A stretch of 64,000 bases of DNA from Xanthostigma xanthostigma (lineage: Eukaryota; Arthropoda; Insecta; Raphidioptera; Raphidiidae): the NCBI GenBank assembly GCA_963575645.1, contig OY754464.1, positions 79,210,948 to 79,274,947 on the forward strand, given 5' to 3'. The position numbers and the translations under genes were made by a program. Each line of letters begins with the position of its first letter. Within the stretch, counting starts at the first letter, position 1. Below are positions 32,906 to 43,316 of the stretch, piece by piece. Below the pieces are notes generated by a model. The model saw only the letters and a program-made list of their open reading frames with translations, was not told where the DNA came from and made no database searches.

Positions 32906-33579
32906 ATACCTACTTCCGTACTTGCTTCATCTTTAAAACTTTTTTGTAACTAGCCGCTAACCACCCGTGTGGCACCAGGTAGAAAAGAGAATGGAACAAC
33001 AGTCGAGACAGTTGAGAGCCACTGTGGAGGTCAGCTATAGTATAATGACGTCACGCGTCAATTCGGTAACTGCATTTCAAATGTATATACTCCTTGTCAG
33101 TGTAATTCCATCAGAAGACGCTAGAGTATCACATGCGTAAGGCAATCAGACCACGGAAGCAGGTTCGAGTCATTTGCATATAGATGGAATTATAATTGGT
33201 GGACCCTGTAATATTATATCTTGTGTTCCGTTTCAACGCAGCCGACCGTGTATCTCGCTGTCTCTGTCGCACACACATACATACACGTATCTTGTCTGCC
33301 ATTCTTATTTGCATATCTACCGTTGTCTAGCGTTATTCCACTTGTTGAAAATTCAGTGATTTATAATATTTAAAAAGGTCTTTAATTGATTTTCAAGTTT
33401 AAAGTACAACATTACAATTAAACTTTCTACTATTATACTCCGAAATATTAATCGATTTAGATAATAAAACTTTATTTTTTAACAAATATTTCGCATAAAC
33501 TTACATATCTATAACGAATCTACGCAGATATTCAAGTTTTGAACAAATTCAATTTAAAAAAAGTATAGACGGCTATCTA
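32906..33579. other. Unassigned sequence
   Basis: No repeat partner seen. A short 'cacacacatacatacacg' simple repeat lies at about 33270. Confidence 0.4.
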
Positions 33580-33581
33580 TA

Positions 33582-34101
33582 CAGGGTGTCCCACGACATG
33601 GCTGCCATAGCCTGGTACTGTGTTGCTGGGGTGATTTCAAGTCAAAAATGTCTAATGAACATATACCCGGAACGCTATCCTAACTGAGATAGAAGCATTT
33701 GAAATTTTAAATAAGTAAGCCCACTAATACAGGTATTAGGTTCGGCTGTTGATTTTGTTATTATTAAAAAGACCAGGTGGCTGTGAATCACCATTAGTAT
33801 TCATTCGTGCTGATCCTGAGACTCTCCGCAGAGCTACCACTTCAATTCTAAGAAGAGCTAGACTATGTATACCTACAGCAACTGGGTGGACATTTTGAGC
33901 AACTAATTCAATAAAGCGATTTCTTTTTAAATGGTTTTTAAATTAGTAGGGAATTCCTACTAAGTACTATACTTATCTAAAATTTCAAATGCTTCTAGCT
34001 CAGGATAGCGTTCCGGGTATATGTTCATTAGACATTTTTGACTTGAAATCACCCCAGCAATACAGTCCCAAGCTATGGCAGACATATCGTGGGACACCCT
34101 A
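33582..34101. mobile_element. mariner-type element with long inverted ends, TA target site
   Basis: About 140-bp inverted ends start CAGGGTGTCCCACGACATGG at the left and mirror at the right through '...atatcgtgggacaccct'. TA flanks both sides (33580-33581, 34102-34103). CAGGGTGTCCCA ends are common in insect IS630/Tc1/mariner elements. The interior holds a small transposase remnant (33803-33898). Confidence 0.85.
33803..33898 (+). pseudogene. mariner-type transposase C-terminal remnant
   Basis: 31 codons, including IRADPETLRRATTS and ILRRARLCI, before a stop. The C-termini of transposases from elements with this type of end commonly have a basic RRxxLCI segment before a GG-aromatic motif; here only the basic part is conserved. 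Short, so the assignment leans on the element around it. Confidence 0.5.
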
Positions 34102-34254
34102 TATAAATGAAAATGAGGTGGAAGTAAACGAAAACAGATTACAAATTACAAGTTTTAGCTGTCATAAATCGTTGATTATTAAAAAATTAAACATAAAAAA
34201 TAATGAAATATTTGTCTACATTGTTGTAATTCCTCTTTAAATAATGTTTCAAGG

Positions 34255-34806
34255 CCGTATTCACCGAACACTATTAAAGATAGAAGTTACTAACCTTGGA
34301 ACAAATTTATTCGTTAAAATAAAATTTACTTTCAATTCACCAAGCAAATTATCAGGTAGAAAAGTTATACACACTGCACTATACTCCTTGTTCTTTTTCT
34401 TGAATATTTTTGCGGTCACCTAAAAATCCAACCGATGGCGCTAGTGTAAACGTCAAAAAAAAGTTTCACAAAATAATGTTTTATCCTAACAAAACTTCCA
34501 CTAACTTTAATGTTTTACAACTATACACTTCACGAAAGGTTAATAAACAACACATAAATAAATTCGCAAGAGCAAATTGTAGATATAATACTCCATGTTT
34601 ATAGGTTATTATGATCTATATGGCGGCCTTTATTAATTGAGCGAATAAATATTTATACCCGAGAATTTGGACGTAGAATAGATTTATATCTGCAGTAAAC
34701 ATAATTATGTTTGGTGAATTGAATTATCGCTATTTACTCGGGGGAATAGCTACCTGAAGAACAAATGAACCGCATAAATAAGTACTTACGTTCGGTGAAT
34801 ATAGTC
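34255..34806 (+). mobile_element. R17-family element, complete
   Basis: The terminal inverted repeats are 'gtattcaccgaacac' at the left and 'cgttcggtgaatat' at the right. The interior has 'agatagaagttactaac' and 'accgatggcgctagtgtaaa'. It serves as an uninterrupted reference for the copy at 31213. Confidence 0.8.
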
Positions 34807-35456
34807 ATAAAAGAACTAAATAAGTGACAATCAAATCTACGAGTATTTCTACTCTCGAATTTTATTTAACTGTGATGGTTGGCAGCTTTGTTTATATATA
34901 CATTTAAAAAGAAAAGCGCGTTATTTTATAGCAAAGCTGTTTTGAACCGACGTAAATACCAAAATAAATAATTCAGTTGATATACGTAAGCAGAGAAAGG
35001 CGGTAGTTAACATTTCGACCCCCTCCTGTTTACAGTGCAGCGCAGCCTACCGCGATATACAATATAATATAAACAAGAACAAGCTGGCTATGCATAATAT
35101 TTACAGAAACGTATCAAAATCTCGTTTGCGTCGCTGATGAAGTCCGCATAACGATTATAAAGCGGATTACCTGCTTACAACGGCGATGGAATCCCGGCCC
35201 GCGCACTTCCTCAGCGGCGCGGTGCCACCCTCCAACGGCTTATACTACCTGTGTACACTAACTTATAAGGGCATGCCCCCGCGCGCCCGTCTTTTAAAAT
35301 ACGGCCCGTTCAAACCAACTGAGCCCGATAATAGGCTGATAGCCTGCAACAGAATTCGACTAATCAAGAATGATAGTCGAATCTGGCAGGCCCTGCAGCC
35401 GAAATGTACCTACTATCCAAAAAATATTTTAAAATTAAAAGAAATGAAATGTGTAT
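34807..35456. other. Unassigned; GC-richer segment 35186-35420
   Basis: At 35186-35420 there is a stretch of higher GC with an open frame of 98 codons beginning MESRPAHFLSGAVPP on the plus strand. No family is recognisable. The minus strand, which would be cpo's sense strand, has a GTAAGCAGGTAATC donor-like word near 35172. An unrecognised exon or a transposon piece are both possible. Confidence 0.35.
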
Positions 35457-35856
35457 TATACCACGTTTTAAAAACGAACTAAAAAGTATAAAATAATTTT
35501 TTAATGTTGTTTTCACGTCTAATAATATAAATCTTTTTTTTACGGAAATTTGGACAATTAAACCAGTTAAACTAAGGAAGTATAAAATATATACGAAACA
35601 TAGCAATTACACAATAATTTAACTTGTTTAATTGTCTACATTCCCGTAAAAAACAAGATAATTTTTTTAACTTGTAGGATTTGAAACGAAAAACGTGGGG
35701 CGCATGCGACAGTTATATAAGTGTAGAGAGTAGCTATCAATAAAAAAAACAATTTATGAGATAAAAACGAATAATGCGCCCCACATTTTTCGTTTCAAAT
35801 CCTACAAGTTAAAAAAATTATTTTATACTTTTTAGTTCCTTTTAAAACGTGGTATA
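35457..35856. mobile_element. Complete GTGGGGCGC hairpin element with a nested insertion
   Basis: The outer ends are 'tataccacgttttaaaa' and its complement 'ttttaaaacgtggtata'. The inner arms meet at 'aaacgtggggcgcat' (about 35692) and 'atgcgccccacattttt' (about 35777). The left arm is interrupted at about 35503-35660 by roughly 155 bp that is itself inverted-repetitive; 'ataattttttaa' occurs on both sides as a probable target duplication. Confidence 0.85.
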
Positions 35857-36279
35857 AATTTTTTTTTGTTTATTTTATATTATGATAATGACACTTCTGT
35901 GAAGGGTAAGAGTACGATAACTTGCTATGCAAAATATCCACTGGAAATTCACAATTATTGTTTTATATAACATATAACAGCGTTATTGGTCGTTTTAAGT
36001 GCGGAAAATTAATTTTTATAAATTAATTTAAAAAAATTAAATATGGTATAGTAAATATATTATTTACTATAGCGATCGCTATCTTGTCTTATATAGTGAT
36101 AAGAAAAGAGAAAGTTATATATACCTGTACCTATGATAAACAAAGATAGAAATATCAATTGGTTGGAATGAAATACAATTGAACGTTCAGGGCAGAGTCG
36201 TATTTGGAAATTTTAATTTATAAAACGAATTTTAAATTTAAAACTCACATTTTCATGAAGATTGAAAACCACCGCTTTT
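35857..36279. other. Unassigned AT-rich sequence
   Basis: Contains a short self-complementary stretch, 'tagtaaatatattatttacta', near 36050-36070 (split here only for description). Nothing else recognised. Confidence 0.4.
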
Positions 36280-36624
36280 TTTGATAAAGGGGTATGCGAA
36301 TTTTCTCGCAGTGAAACGGGAAGGGGCAAATGTGGAGTTTTTAAAAAAACAATTCCGGGGTGAACGATAAACGGGTATGCGAATTATAATTCTGGGGTGA
36401 ACGATAAAGGGGTATGCGAATTGTCTCGCAGTGAAACGGGAAGGGACAAATGTGGAGTTTTTAAAAAAACAATTCCGGGGTGAACGATAAACGGGTATGC
36501 GAATTGTAATTCTGGGGTGAACGATAAAGGGGTATGCGAATTGTCTCGCAGTGAAACGGGAAGGGGCAAATGTTGAGTTTTTAAAAAAACAATTCCGGGG
36601 TGAACGATAAACGGGTATGCGAAT
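36280..36624. repeat. Tandem repeat, exact 120-bp period, three copies
   Basis: Lines 36361 and 36481 start identically, and the copies differ by only a few bases. Each unit has two related halves, both containing 'gaacgataaa(g/c)gggtatgcgaatt', so the unit arose by duplication of a shorter one. Open frames on the minus strand across it are a by-product of the 120-bp (multiple of three) period. Confidence 0.95.
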
Positions 36625-37252
36625 CTAAATACGACCCTGCTTCCATAACACAATCGAAAGCTGCATTCAAAGTGAGATAGTTATACAATAATTCTACACC
36701 AGTTGCTATGACGTGTATTTGTGATTTTTGATTGGTTAGATTCAAAAAATGACAGTGAAAGACGAAAAGTAGTTCCATTTTTTTCACGTATTTTTGAGGA
36801 AATTTGTGAATAATCCGCAAAGTTTTTTTTTTGAACGTCAAAATTTAGCGTTTTTTATGACTTAAAAAAAAAAATTTCAAAATTTGGGTGCATAGTGTTA
36901 TCGTACTGGACCCTCTGTGAAGAATTTATATTTTATTTTTTTTTAAATTTATTGTAATAAATAAATCTTATAGTAAATTTCGTGGTTTTTAGCTTTAGGA
37001 AGGTTGGCCAATTAGTAAACTATCAGATCATGGAAAAATACAGGCCACAAAGTGAGAATATACATTTTTTTAAATTTTTAACTCCCATAATTCAGATTTT
37101 TGTAAAAAGAAAACCGAAGTAGATTTTCTCACAAATGACGCCTTTCCGACTCCCAAGTGATAAAGGTTAAATACTTTGAAATTAGTCATAGTTTCTTCTT
37201 CCGAGAGGAATACGAGCAATTACCGGTTACCCTACGGCGCTGAACAATGAAA
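36625..37252. other. Unassigned sequence
   Basis: No repeat partner recognised. Confidence 0.4.
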
Positions 37253-37590
37253 GTTATTATTATTATTATTATTATTATTAAATTTAGGTAAAAGCCGCAA
37301 AGCCATACAATAAGAAATGACAAATAGTTACAAAAATTAAAAACTAGAATCTAAAATAAATATAATAGAGCAGTAATAAATTGATCAAAATAAAATATAC
37401 AATAGAACAGATATACGAAAATAGAGTGTAAGATACTTATGACACTATATAACATGTTCATCATACATTTCTCGAAGCAAGAACATTTTACAATTTTTTC
37501 TAAAATTTGTAAGAGATGGTTGACTCCCAACTAAACTGAACAGGCTATACATAATATTATTTAAGCTCTCCCCGTCATCAGCCATTTACC
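37253..37590 (-). pseudogene. Non-LTR retrotransposon 3' end with possible RT C-terminus
   Basis: On the minus strand a frame ending at about 37442 contains SLFSLVGSQPSLTNFRKNCK and MFLLREMYDEHV before its stop. It is followed by about 165 bp of untranslated sequence and a (TAA)n tail at 37253-37280. The arrangement fits a 5'-truncated non-LTR element, but the peptide is not diagnostic. Confidence 0.45.
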
Positions 37591-37839
37591 GTTCATTCCA
37601 TAGTCGACCTAGCGTTATCACTTAAAGACGGAAGTTCGGTTCACTCTGAAAATCGCAAGTTTTTCATGAAAAATGCGAGATTTAGGAACAGCGCTTACAC
37701 GTTCTCGCTGAAATAATTAACGAACATTTCAGGATTTTTTTGAAGTCAATTATTTTAACATAATTTTACAATTTGCACTTTTCTGTTTGCGTTTAATTCG
37801 TTGAAACATTTCGAGATTAAAATCTTTGTTAATTTTTGA

Positions 37840-38145
37840 TTAGAACTCTTCAATAAATAAAATTATCGACCAATTTTTCAGACAATATATTAACAAACAA
37901 TATAAAATTAATATCTACATTAACGTTTCAATCCGGATTTGGACCTTCTTCTTAAGCGAATTATATTTAAATATTAATTATTTTTATTTTTATTATTATT
38001 ATTATTATTTTTATATTTTTTAGATCAATTCTGAAGAAGATCCAAATCCGGATTGAAACGTTAATGTATTAATTTTATATTGTTTGTTAATATATTGTCT
38101 GAAAAATTGGTCGATAATTTTATTTATTGAATGGTTTAAACTTAG
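37840..38145. repeat. Inverted-repeat unit, family R3
   Basis: The ends are 'caataaataaaattatcgac' and its complement. Both arms carry the motif: plus strand 38030-38062, CTGAAGAA - GATCC...GGATT - GAAACGTT; minus strand about 37922-37955, GAAGAAG - GTCC...GGAT - GAAACGTT. The centre has a (TTA)n run. Confidence 0.9.
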
Positions 38146-38586
38146 TTCAACTTCATATAAAAAAAAAAACCAAGCCTTTTATTTATAATTGCCTTGGTGC
38201 TCGTACTACCTTAAAATTTTTAGGTATCGGATAAATACACATAAAATCTCAAGGCCTTGTACACGACGCTGCATTTTACTTGCGTAAAGTTGAAGCTCTA
38301 TACTTCAAATTGACGGGACTAAAATTCAGCGTGTAGTCTTAAAGCAGTCTGCTTACCGAGTATAAATGGCGATGGCACCGCCCCATAACTACAGTTTGAA
38401 AACTTCATAACTGTTATATAAAAGTTTACCTAAACAATATTCTAGTCTAATAACAGCTTGCCACTATTATCATTATTATAGAAAAAAACAAGTGCCACGT
38501 CAACTTCACTGAAAAGTAGAGGAAATTGATATAGTATTTTCTCCCGCGAAAGTTTATTTAATACAAAAAGCTAATTTTCGTTTTAT
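38146..38586. other. Unassigned sequence
   Basis: No repeat partner recognised. Confidence 0.4.
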
Positions 38587-39318
38587 CATTCCAACCCACA
38601 AGTGGGGAATGGTACCAGATTAGGTCAAAAAGCACTTTTCAAAATTTTATATCTATTCGTTTTGAGGTCCCCCGAATCCAAAAAACATATTTTTGGAAAA
38701 ACTCTGTGCGTCTGTGAACACGATACAGGCCAAACGGATTAACGGATTGAAACCAAATTTTGGGAGGATGTTTAATTCGCAAAGATAAAGAGCCCTATTG
38801 TTTTTGGGGAAAATCGGCGCATGCACAAAAAAGATATATGCTATAACGGTGCTTTTTTATATAATAATGGTATACTTGTCATAACGGCTAATTATTCTAT
38901 TTATTTTTTCAAAAAAGTTTGTTAACATTTTTTTCCCGAAACTATAAAGTTTAAAAAAAAATTTCTTGACGAAACTTTCTTGAAAAAATAAATAGAATAA
39001 TAAACCGTTATGAAAAGTATACCATTATTATATAAAAAAAACAACGTTATAGCATATATATCTTCTGTGCTTGCGCCGATTTTCCCCAAAAACAATGGGG
39101 CTCTTTATATTTGCGGATCAAACATCCTCCCAAAATTTGGTTTCAATTCGTTCATCCGTTTGACCTGTATCGTGTTCACAGACAAACAGACGCACAGAGT
39201 TTTTACAAAAATATGTTTTTTTGGATTCAGGGGACTTCAAAACGAAAAAATATTGTAAAATTTCGAAAAGTGAATTTTGACTTAAACTAGTATCAATCCC
39301 CGCTTGTGGGTTGGAATG
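38587..39318. mobile_element. Palindromic R2-family element, about 330-bp inverted ends
   Basis: It starts CATTCCAACCCACAAGTGGGG and ends with the complement. Both halves contain 'caaacggatgaac...tgaaaccaaattttgggag' and the 'ccccaaaaacaa' module in opposite orientation, meeting at about 38930. Copies at 8991 and 16847 have only one such half attached to a different left part. Confidence 0.9.
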
Positions 39319-39440
39319 GTGAAAATGAACTGTTATTATCGGGCTCCCCCGGAACCTTCTCAACGTCGTGTTGGAAGTAGGTATTACTGGCTGCTGGTAC
39401 AAAAGTAATTGATAACACATACAGTTCGAAAATGAAGGAT

Positions 39441-39762
39441 TCAGGTTCAATTCTCGACAATGACCTCAGTTTTTATAAAAAAAGTCCTGTCTGTGCTGGC
39501 ACTGCTATTTATAATAAAATGCCTGAATCAATTCGACGCATCAACGACTTTAATAACTTCAAGCGTATTTAAAAAAAATTAATTGAGCAATTTTTTTATT
39601 CACTAGACGATTTTTATACCTCGTAAGTTGTATATACCTATATATTGGCACTTTCTTACTATTTTTTTTTTCTATGTTCTAATTCTTGCATTTTGTATAT
39701 TGTGACTTGTCATATTCAAACTATGTTTTGACGCTATGATGAATAAACTATCTATCTATCTA
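39441..39762 (+). pseudogene. Non-LTR retrotransposon remnant: RT C-terminus, one nonsense codon
   Basis: The frame contains DNDLSFYKKSPVCAG, TAIYNKMPESIRR, INDFNNFKRI, then a TAA at 39570, then KKLIEQFFYSLDDFYTS and the natural stop at 39624. The order parallels the remnant at 9755-10000 (KSP...YNK-P...FYS-D-F). The 3' untranslated region ends in a CTAT repeat tail. It is a second, diverged family of the same class. Confidence 0.75.
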
Positions 39763-40187
39763 TGTAAAAGTAATAAACCAGTAGTACAAAAACAAATTAA
39801 TTTATGCTTTCAAATCCTAAACGTTGCACCTTTTAACAAATGTGTGACAAACCCAAAAACGGATAAAAATACCTAAATAGAAATTTCGGATTGCCGACTA
39901 TGTCGTTTTTGCTCTCTGGATAATGTTGTTTCTTTTATGTTGGCAATTTAAGTGATTGCCAAAAGAGTACAGCATATTCCATCATAATTCTTCTTTTCTC
40001 GTATATCCGCGGAAAATGTTTTTTTCTTTCTTTTTTATGACGGCTACATGTACATCATATTCCAAAGACATGAGCGTTTTTATTTAGTTGTAACATCGGT
40101 ACATATTTTTATTGCATTTATAAAGTATAGTATCTAAACTTGAAATCGTACATATATAGAGTTCATTTTTGAAGTAAAATTTGTTTA
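39763..40187. other. Unassigned sequence
   Basis: No feature recognised. Confidence 0.4.
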
Positions 40188-40455
40188 CGCACGCTTGACT
40201 TTGGGAGTAAGCTGGTGAATGCGTGCAGACGAGAGATTTACGGAAGTGTGATCGGGCGAGGCGAACGGAAGTTGAGAGGGAGATATAAGTTAGTGAAGAT
40301 AGAAAGAGGATGACAAATACTTCACTGGCTAGTGGCGCAATCAGGTGGACGAAACAAATACTTCACTGATTAGCAGCGCCATCAGGTGGCAGTACTAACA
40401 ATAGAATTACACGTACTTTACTTGCCAGTGGCGCCATCGGGTGACAGAATAAAGT
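40188..40455 (+). repeat. R5-family repeat
   Basis: Begins 'tttacgcacgcttgacttt', with 'agttgagagggagatataag'. It then has three diverged direct copies of 'aatacttcactgg.tag.ggcgccatcaggtg' at 40315-40450. Confidence 0.8.
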
Positions 40456-40877
40456 TATATTTTGTTCAATACATTAAATATTTTACGTTTAAAGTGAATA
40501 AAATTGCAAATTCATTTTAAAGTTCATATTTTGTGAACTTTCGGGTGAATAATAACTAATTATGGCAGGAAGAAGTTTTACTTCAGTCATGTGGTCTAAA
40601 GCACACTCGTTTTTTTTATTAAAAAATGTGGGCTGTCGTGAGACGCCTGCCAGATGTAAAACATAAATTTCTGCAAAATTCTAGTAACTAAATTTCGCCT
40701 TGTCAGCTAACGAAATTCTACAGTGACTAAATATCGCCCTGGAACCAAATTTTGCCCTGCCATCTGGTTGTAGCCTTTAACAAAAGCCAAGTTATATTCC
40801 AACGCATACACAAAGCAAGCGTCGCACTTTTCCATCTAACGAAATACTAATAACTAAATTTTGTCCTGTTATCTAGT
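40456..40877. other. Unassigned; 'ctaacgaaat' short repeats
   Basis: Several loosely repeated phrases ('actaaatttcgccttg', 'actaaatatcgccctgg', 'accaaattttgccctg') at 40685-40870 suggest a degenerate short tandem repeat beside the hairpin. Confidence 0.5.
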
Positions 40878-41030
40878 AACAAAATAATTCAATTATAGTC
40901 AAAAAGCGTGGGGTGCTTAATATTAAATGTTACAATTATTTCATTGGTAGTTATTTATAAAATTAGAGTTATGAAAATATAGTAATTGGCGCCCCACGCA
41001 CTTTTACTACTGCAATAGAATTATTTTGTT
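40878..41030. repeat. Hairpin related to the GTGGGGCGC family
   Basis: 'aacaaaataattcaattata' with 'aagcgtggggtgc' at the left and 'ggcgccccacgc' with 'tagaattattttgtt' at the right. The arm sequence differs from 18965-19216, but the loop-end GTGGGG(C/T)GC and the following 'actttttagttcgg' are shared. Confidence 0.75.
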
Positions 41031-41282
41031 AATAATGATTTTTTACTTTTTAGTTCGGTTTGCTATTAAAGCGAGTTTTTTTTAATTTTTTTAAACTATA
41101 ATTTATTTTCTTAATCAAAACATACAAATTTTCAAATCAATTTTTTTTAATCGAAATTTTTAAATTCAAATTTATTTTTATGAAATAATTGTATTGTCAT
41201 CGGCCCTTGGCGCGTGTGCAAATTTTCAAGTTAATCAGACTTCTTGAAACCGGTGAAAATTACGCTGAAAGATTCCTTTACA

Positions 41283-41874
41283 AACACGTCAACCTATAAT
41301 ATACAGTATGTAAACGCGTAAGGTGCACATAGGGAAATTAGCATTGGGAAAAAATACTTGGATCAGAGTTAGCCATGACTGCATTAATTGTTATTTCTAT
41401 TGAATTATCGTGGTAATCTTGAGAATTTCTATTTTATTTTGATTTATTTTTATTTTACTTGGCTTTTTTAATAATAAACAGCTCTTATAAATCATTATTT
41501 TAATTTTTTTGTACAAAAATAAAACAAAAAAACAACTCCATCTGTTTGGAAACATTTCATTCAAAAATTGTCTGACTGGTATGACGTATGTGCGTCGGTA
41601 AATCAGTGACCCAATGTCTTTAGGTTCAACACGAATAGGCGGAGATATTTGATCTCGCACCATATTTAAGTATTTTTGGAAATTTAATGTCCCATTAATA
41701 AAAAAAGTCCGATTATGTTGTAATCATTTGAATATTTTCTTCGATAGTATACACATTCATTTTGCAAAAGAATATTATCTGTCAAATTGAAAAACAAGAT
41801 TTCAAGGCTCACTCTGATCCAGTCATTTTTTCCCTATGTGCACCTTACGTGTTTACATACTGTATAAGCGTGTT
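41283..41874. mobile_element. Inverted-ended element with mariner-type remnant
   Basis: Terminal inverted repeats of about 85 bp: 'cagtatgtaaacgcgtaagg', 'tgcacataggga' and 'ggatcagagt' near 41303-41365 mirror 41795-41872. The interior on the minus strand (41397-41663) encodes RRTYVIPVRQFLNEMFPNRW. This resembles the FLNE-FPNRW segment before the PRSPDL motif of insect mariner-type transposases. The rest of the transposase is missing or frameshifted. Confidence 0.65.
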
Positions 41875-42427
41875 AAAAATTGGAGTTTTTAGACATTTCA
41901 ACAGCACTAATCCGCTAGCTTGGAATTATTTTTACATTTATGGAACCAAAGCTAACTGAAATGCTGTAATTTCCGTAAGCTAGAGGTACCTTTAATCATC
42001 AACTGTTCGATTCGTTGTTTAACTAGCAAGCATTCTAGCCATGTACGATCTAAGCGGGTCACGTATGACCTTTCCGATGTACTCGTTGCACTTACATGTG
42101 GGAGCGCCGTGTCTCCCGTGCGGTGGAAGTGCCGTGCTCTATCGCCATCTTCATTAATGTGTTTGGAGCAAGCGGCCCTTCCATTCTAATATGTCTGAGT
42201 TTGTAGAATTTGCAAAACTTACTACATATTATAACCTTAGATTAGTCCCTGTAATTAATTTTTATGAGTTGCAATAGTATGCCATCGAAAACGTAGCAAT
42301 TCTGTTTTTACACGCTTTATATTAATTTCACTTGTAAGTTTGTATGTATGTATGTTTGTTTGTAAACTCGTTTGGACTACAGCAAGTGGTTTATATAGTG
42401 GTATAATATGCCAGCACTGCAAGTACA
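41875..42427. other. Unassigned sequence
   Basis: No repeat partner recognised. 'tatgtatgtatgtttgtttg' simple sequence near 42342. Confidence 0.4.
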
Positions 42428-42519
42428 GTGGGTAGCCGTGCGGTCTAAAGCACGGGTCTTCGCTGACGTCAACTCTCGGACTCACGGGTCGTGGGTTGTA
42501 ATCCCGTCCACGCCGAAAA
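42428..42519 (+). pseudogene. Class II tRNA-like sequence (Leu/Ser type)
   Basis: GTGGGTAGCCGTGCGGTCTA resembles the D arm of tRNA-Leu/Ser, and CGGGTCGTGGGTTGTAATCC a T arm with a mutated T loop. The spacing between them (about 45 bases) fits a long variable arm. The acceptor strands pair only partly. It is followed after about 30 bp by repeats and the hairpin at 42550-42905. Confidence 0.6.
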
Positions 42520-42549
42520 AAAATTGTTTTTTTTTCGGCGAATTTTTGA

Positions 42550-42905
42550 CAATAAATCGAACTAAAAAGTGGAAAATATAGTTTAAAAAAAACTGAAAAA
42601 CACGCTTTATATCAAACTAAAAAGTGAAAAATAAATATAGTTTAAAAAAAAAACTAAAAAACACGCTTTATATCGAACTAAAAAGTAAAAAACATTTTTT
42701 TTAAAATAAGCTTAAAACAATAATGAATAAAAAATACTAGTATTATTGTGAAAAAAGCGTGGGGGGCTCGATGTACGAAAATGTGGAACAAAGCGCCCCA
42801 CGCTTTTTTCACAATAATACTAGTATTTTTTATTCATTATTGTTTTAAGCTTATTTTAAACAAAATATTTTTGACTTTTTAGCTCGATATAAAGTGTGTT
42901 TTTTA
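42550..42905. repeat. Large hairpin with GCGTGGGG loop end and tandem outer arm
   Basis: The arms at about 42662-42768 and 42793-42901 are nearly perfect complements ('aataagcttaaaacaataat', 'actagtattattgtgaaa', 'aaagcgtgggg'). The outer left part is repeated in tandem about 2.5 times with a 58-60-bp period ('aacacgctttatatc(g/a)aactaaaaag'). It lies immediately 3' of the tRNA-like sequence at 42428. Confidence 0.9.
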
Positions 42906-43039
42906 GTTTTTTTTTAAACTATATTTTTTAAATATATAACCATTCAATATTAAAAATATAAAACTACATCATAATAAATTCATTTTGTTTTAAGCTAGTC
43001 GGCTTACACAAGATGAGTATTTTTACAAATACAAACGTC

Positions 43040-43273
43040 CTTTTTAGGGTTTCGTACCTTAAAAGGAAAAAAAGAAACCCTTATAGGATCACTTTGTTGT
43101 CCGTCCCTCTGTCTGTTTGTCAGTCAAGACTCTCGGAAATCAAAACCTATAGGGTACTTCTCGTTGACCTAGATTTATGGAATTTGGCAAGAAGCACAAA
43201 TAAAGGAAAAAGTCTGAAAACCGTTAATTTGTAATTACATCACAAAAAATAATGTTTTTAAACCGCACGCACA
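43040..43273 (-). repeat. Inverted copy of the 'ccggccaagg' lepidopteran repeat, 3' part
   Basis: 'ggatcactttgttgtccg', 'caaaacctatagggtacttc' and 'atggaatttggcaagaagca' are the reverse complement of 15960-16187. Confidence 0.8.
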
Positions 43274-43316
43274 CAATAAGAGCTCTTAGTAATGCAGTGT
43301 AAGCAACAAGTCATTA

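Noticed and set aside
35186..35482. A host exon encoding MESRPAHFLSGAVPP
   Set aside because: No recognisable family, wrong strand for cpo, and the frame runs into a hairpin element. Kept only as an unassigned GC-rich segment.
36384..36841. Repetitive open frames on the minus strand
   Set aside because: Produced by the 120-bp tandem array, whose period is a multiple of three. Not a protein gene.
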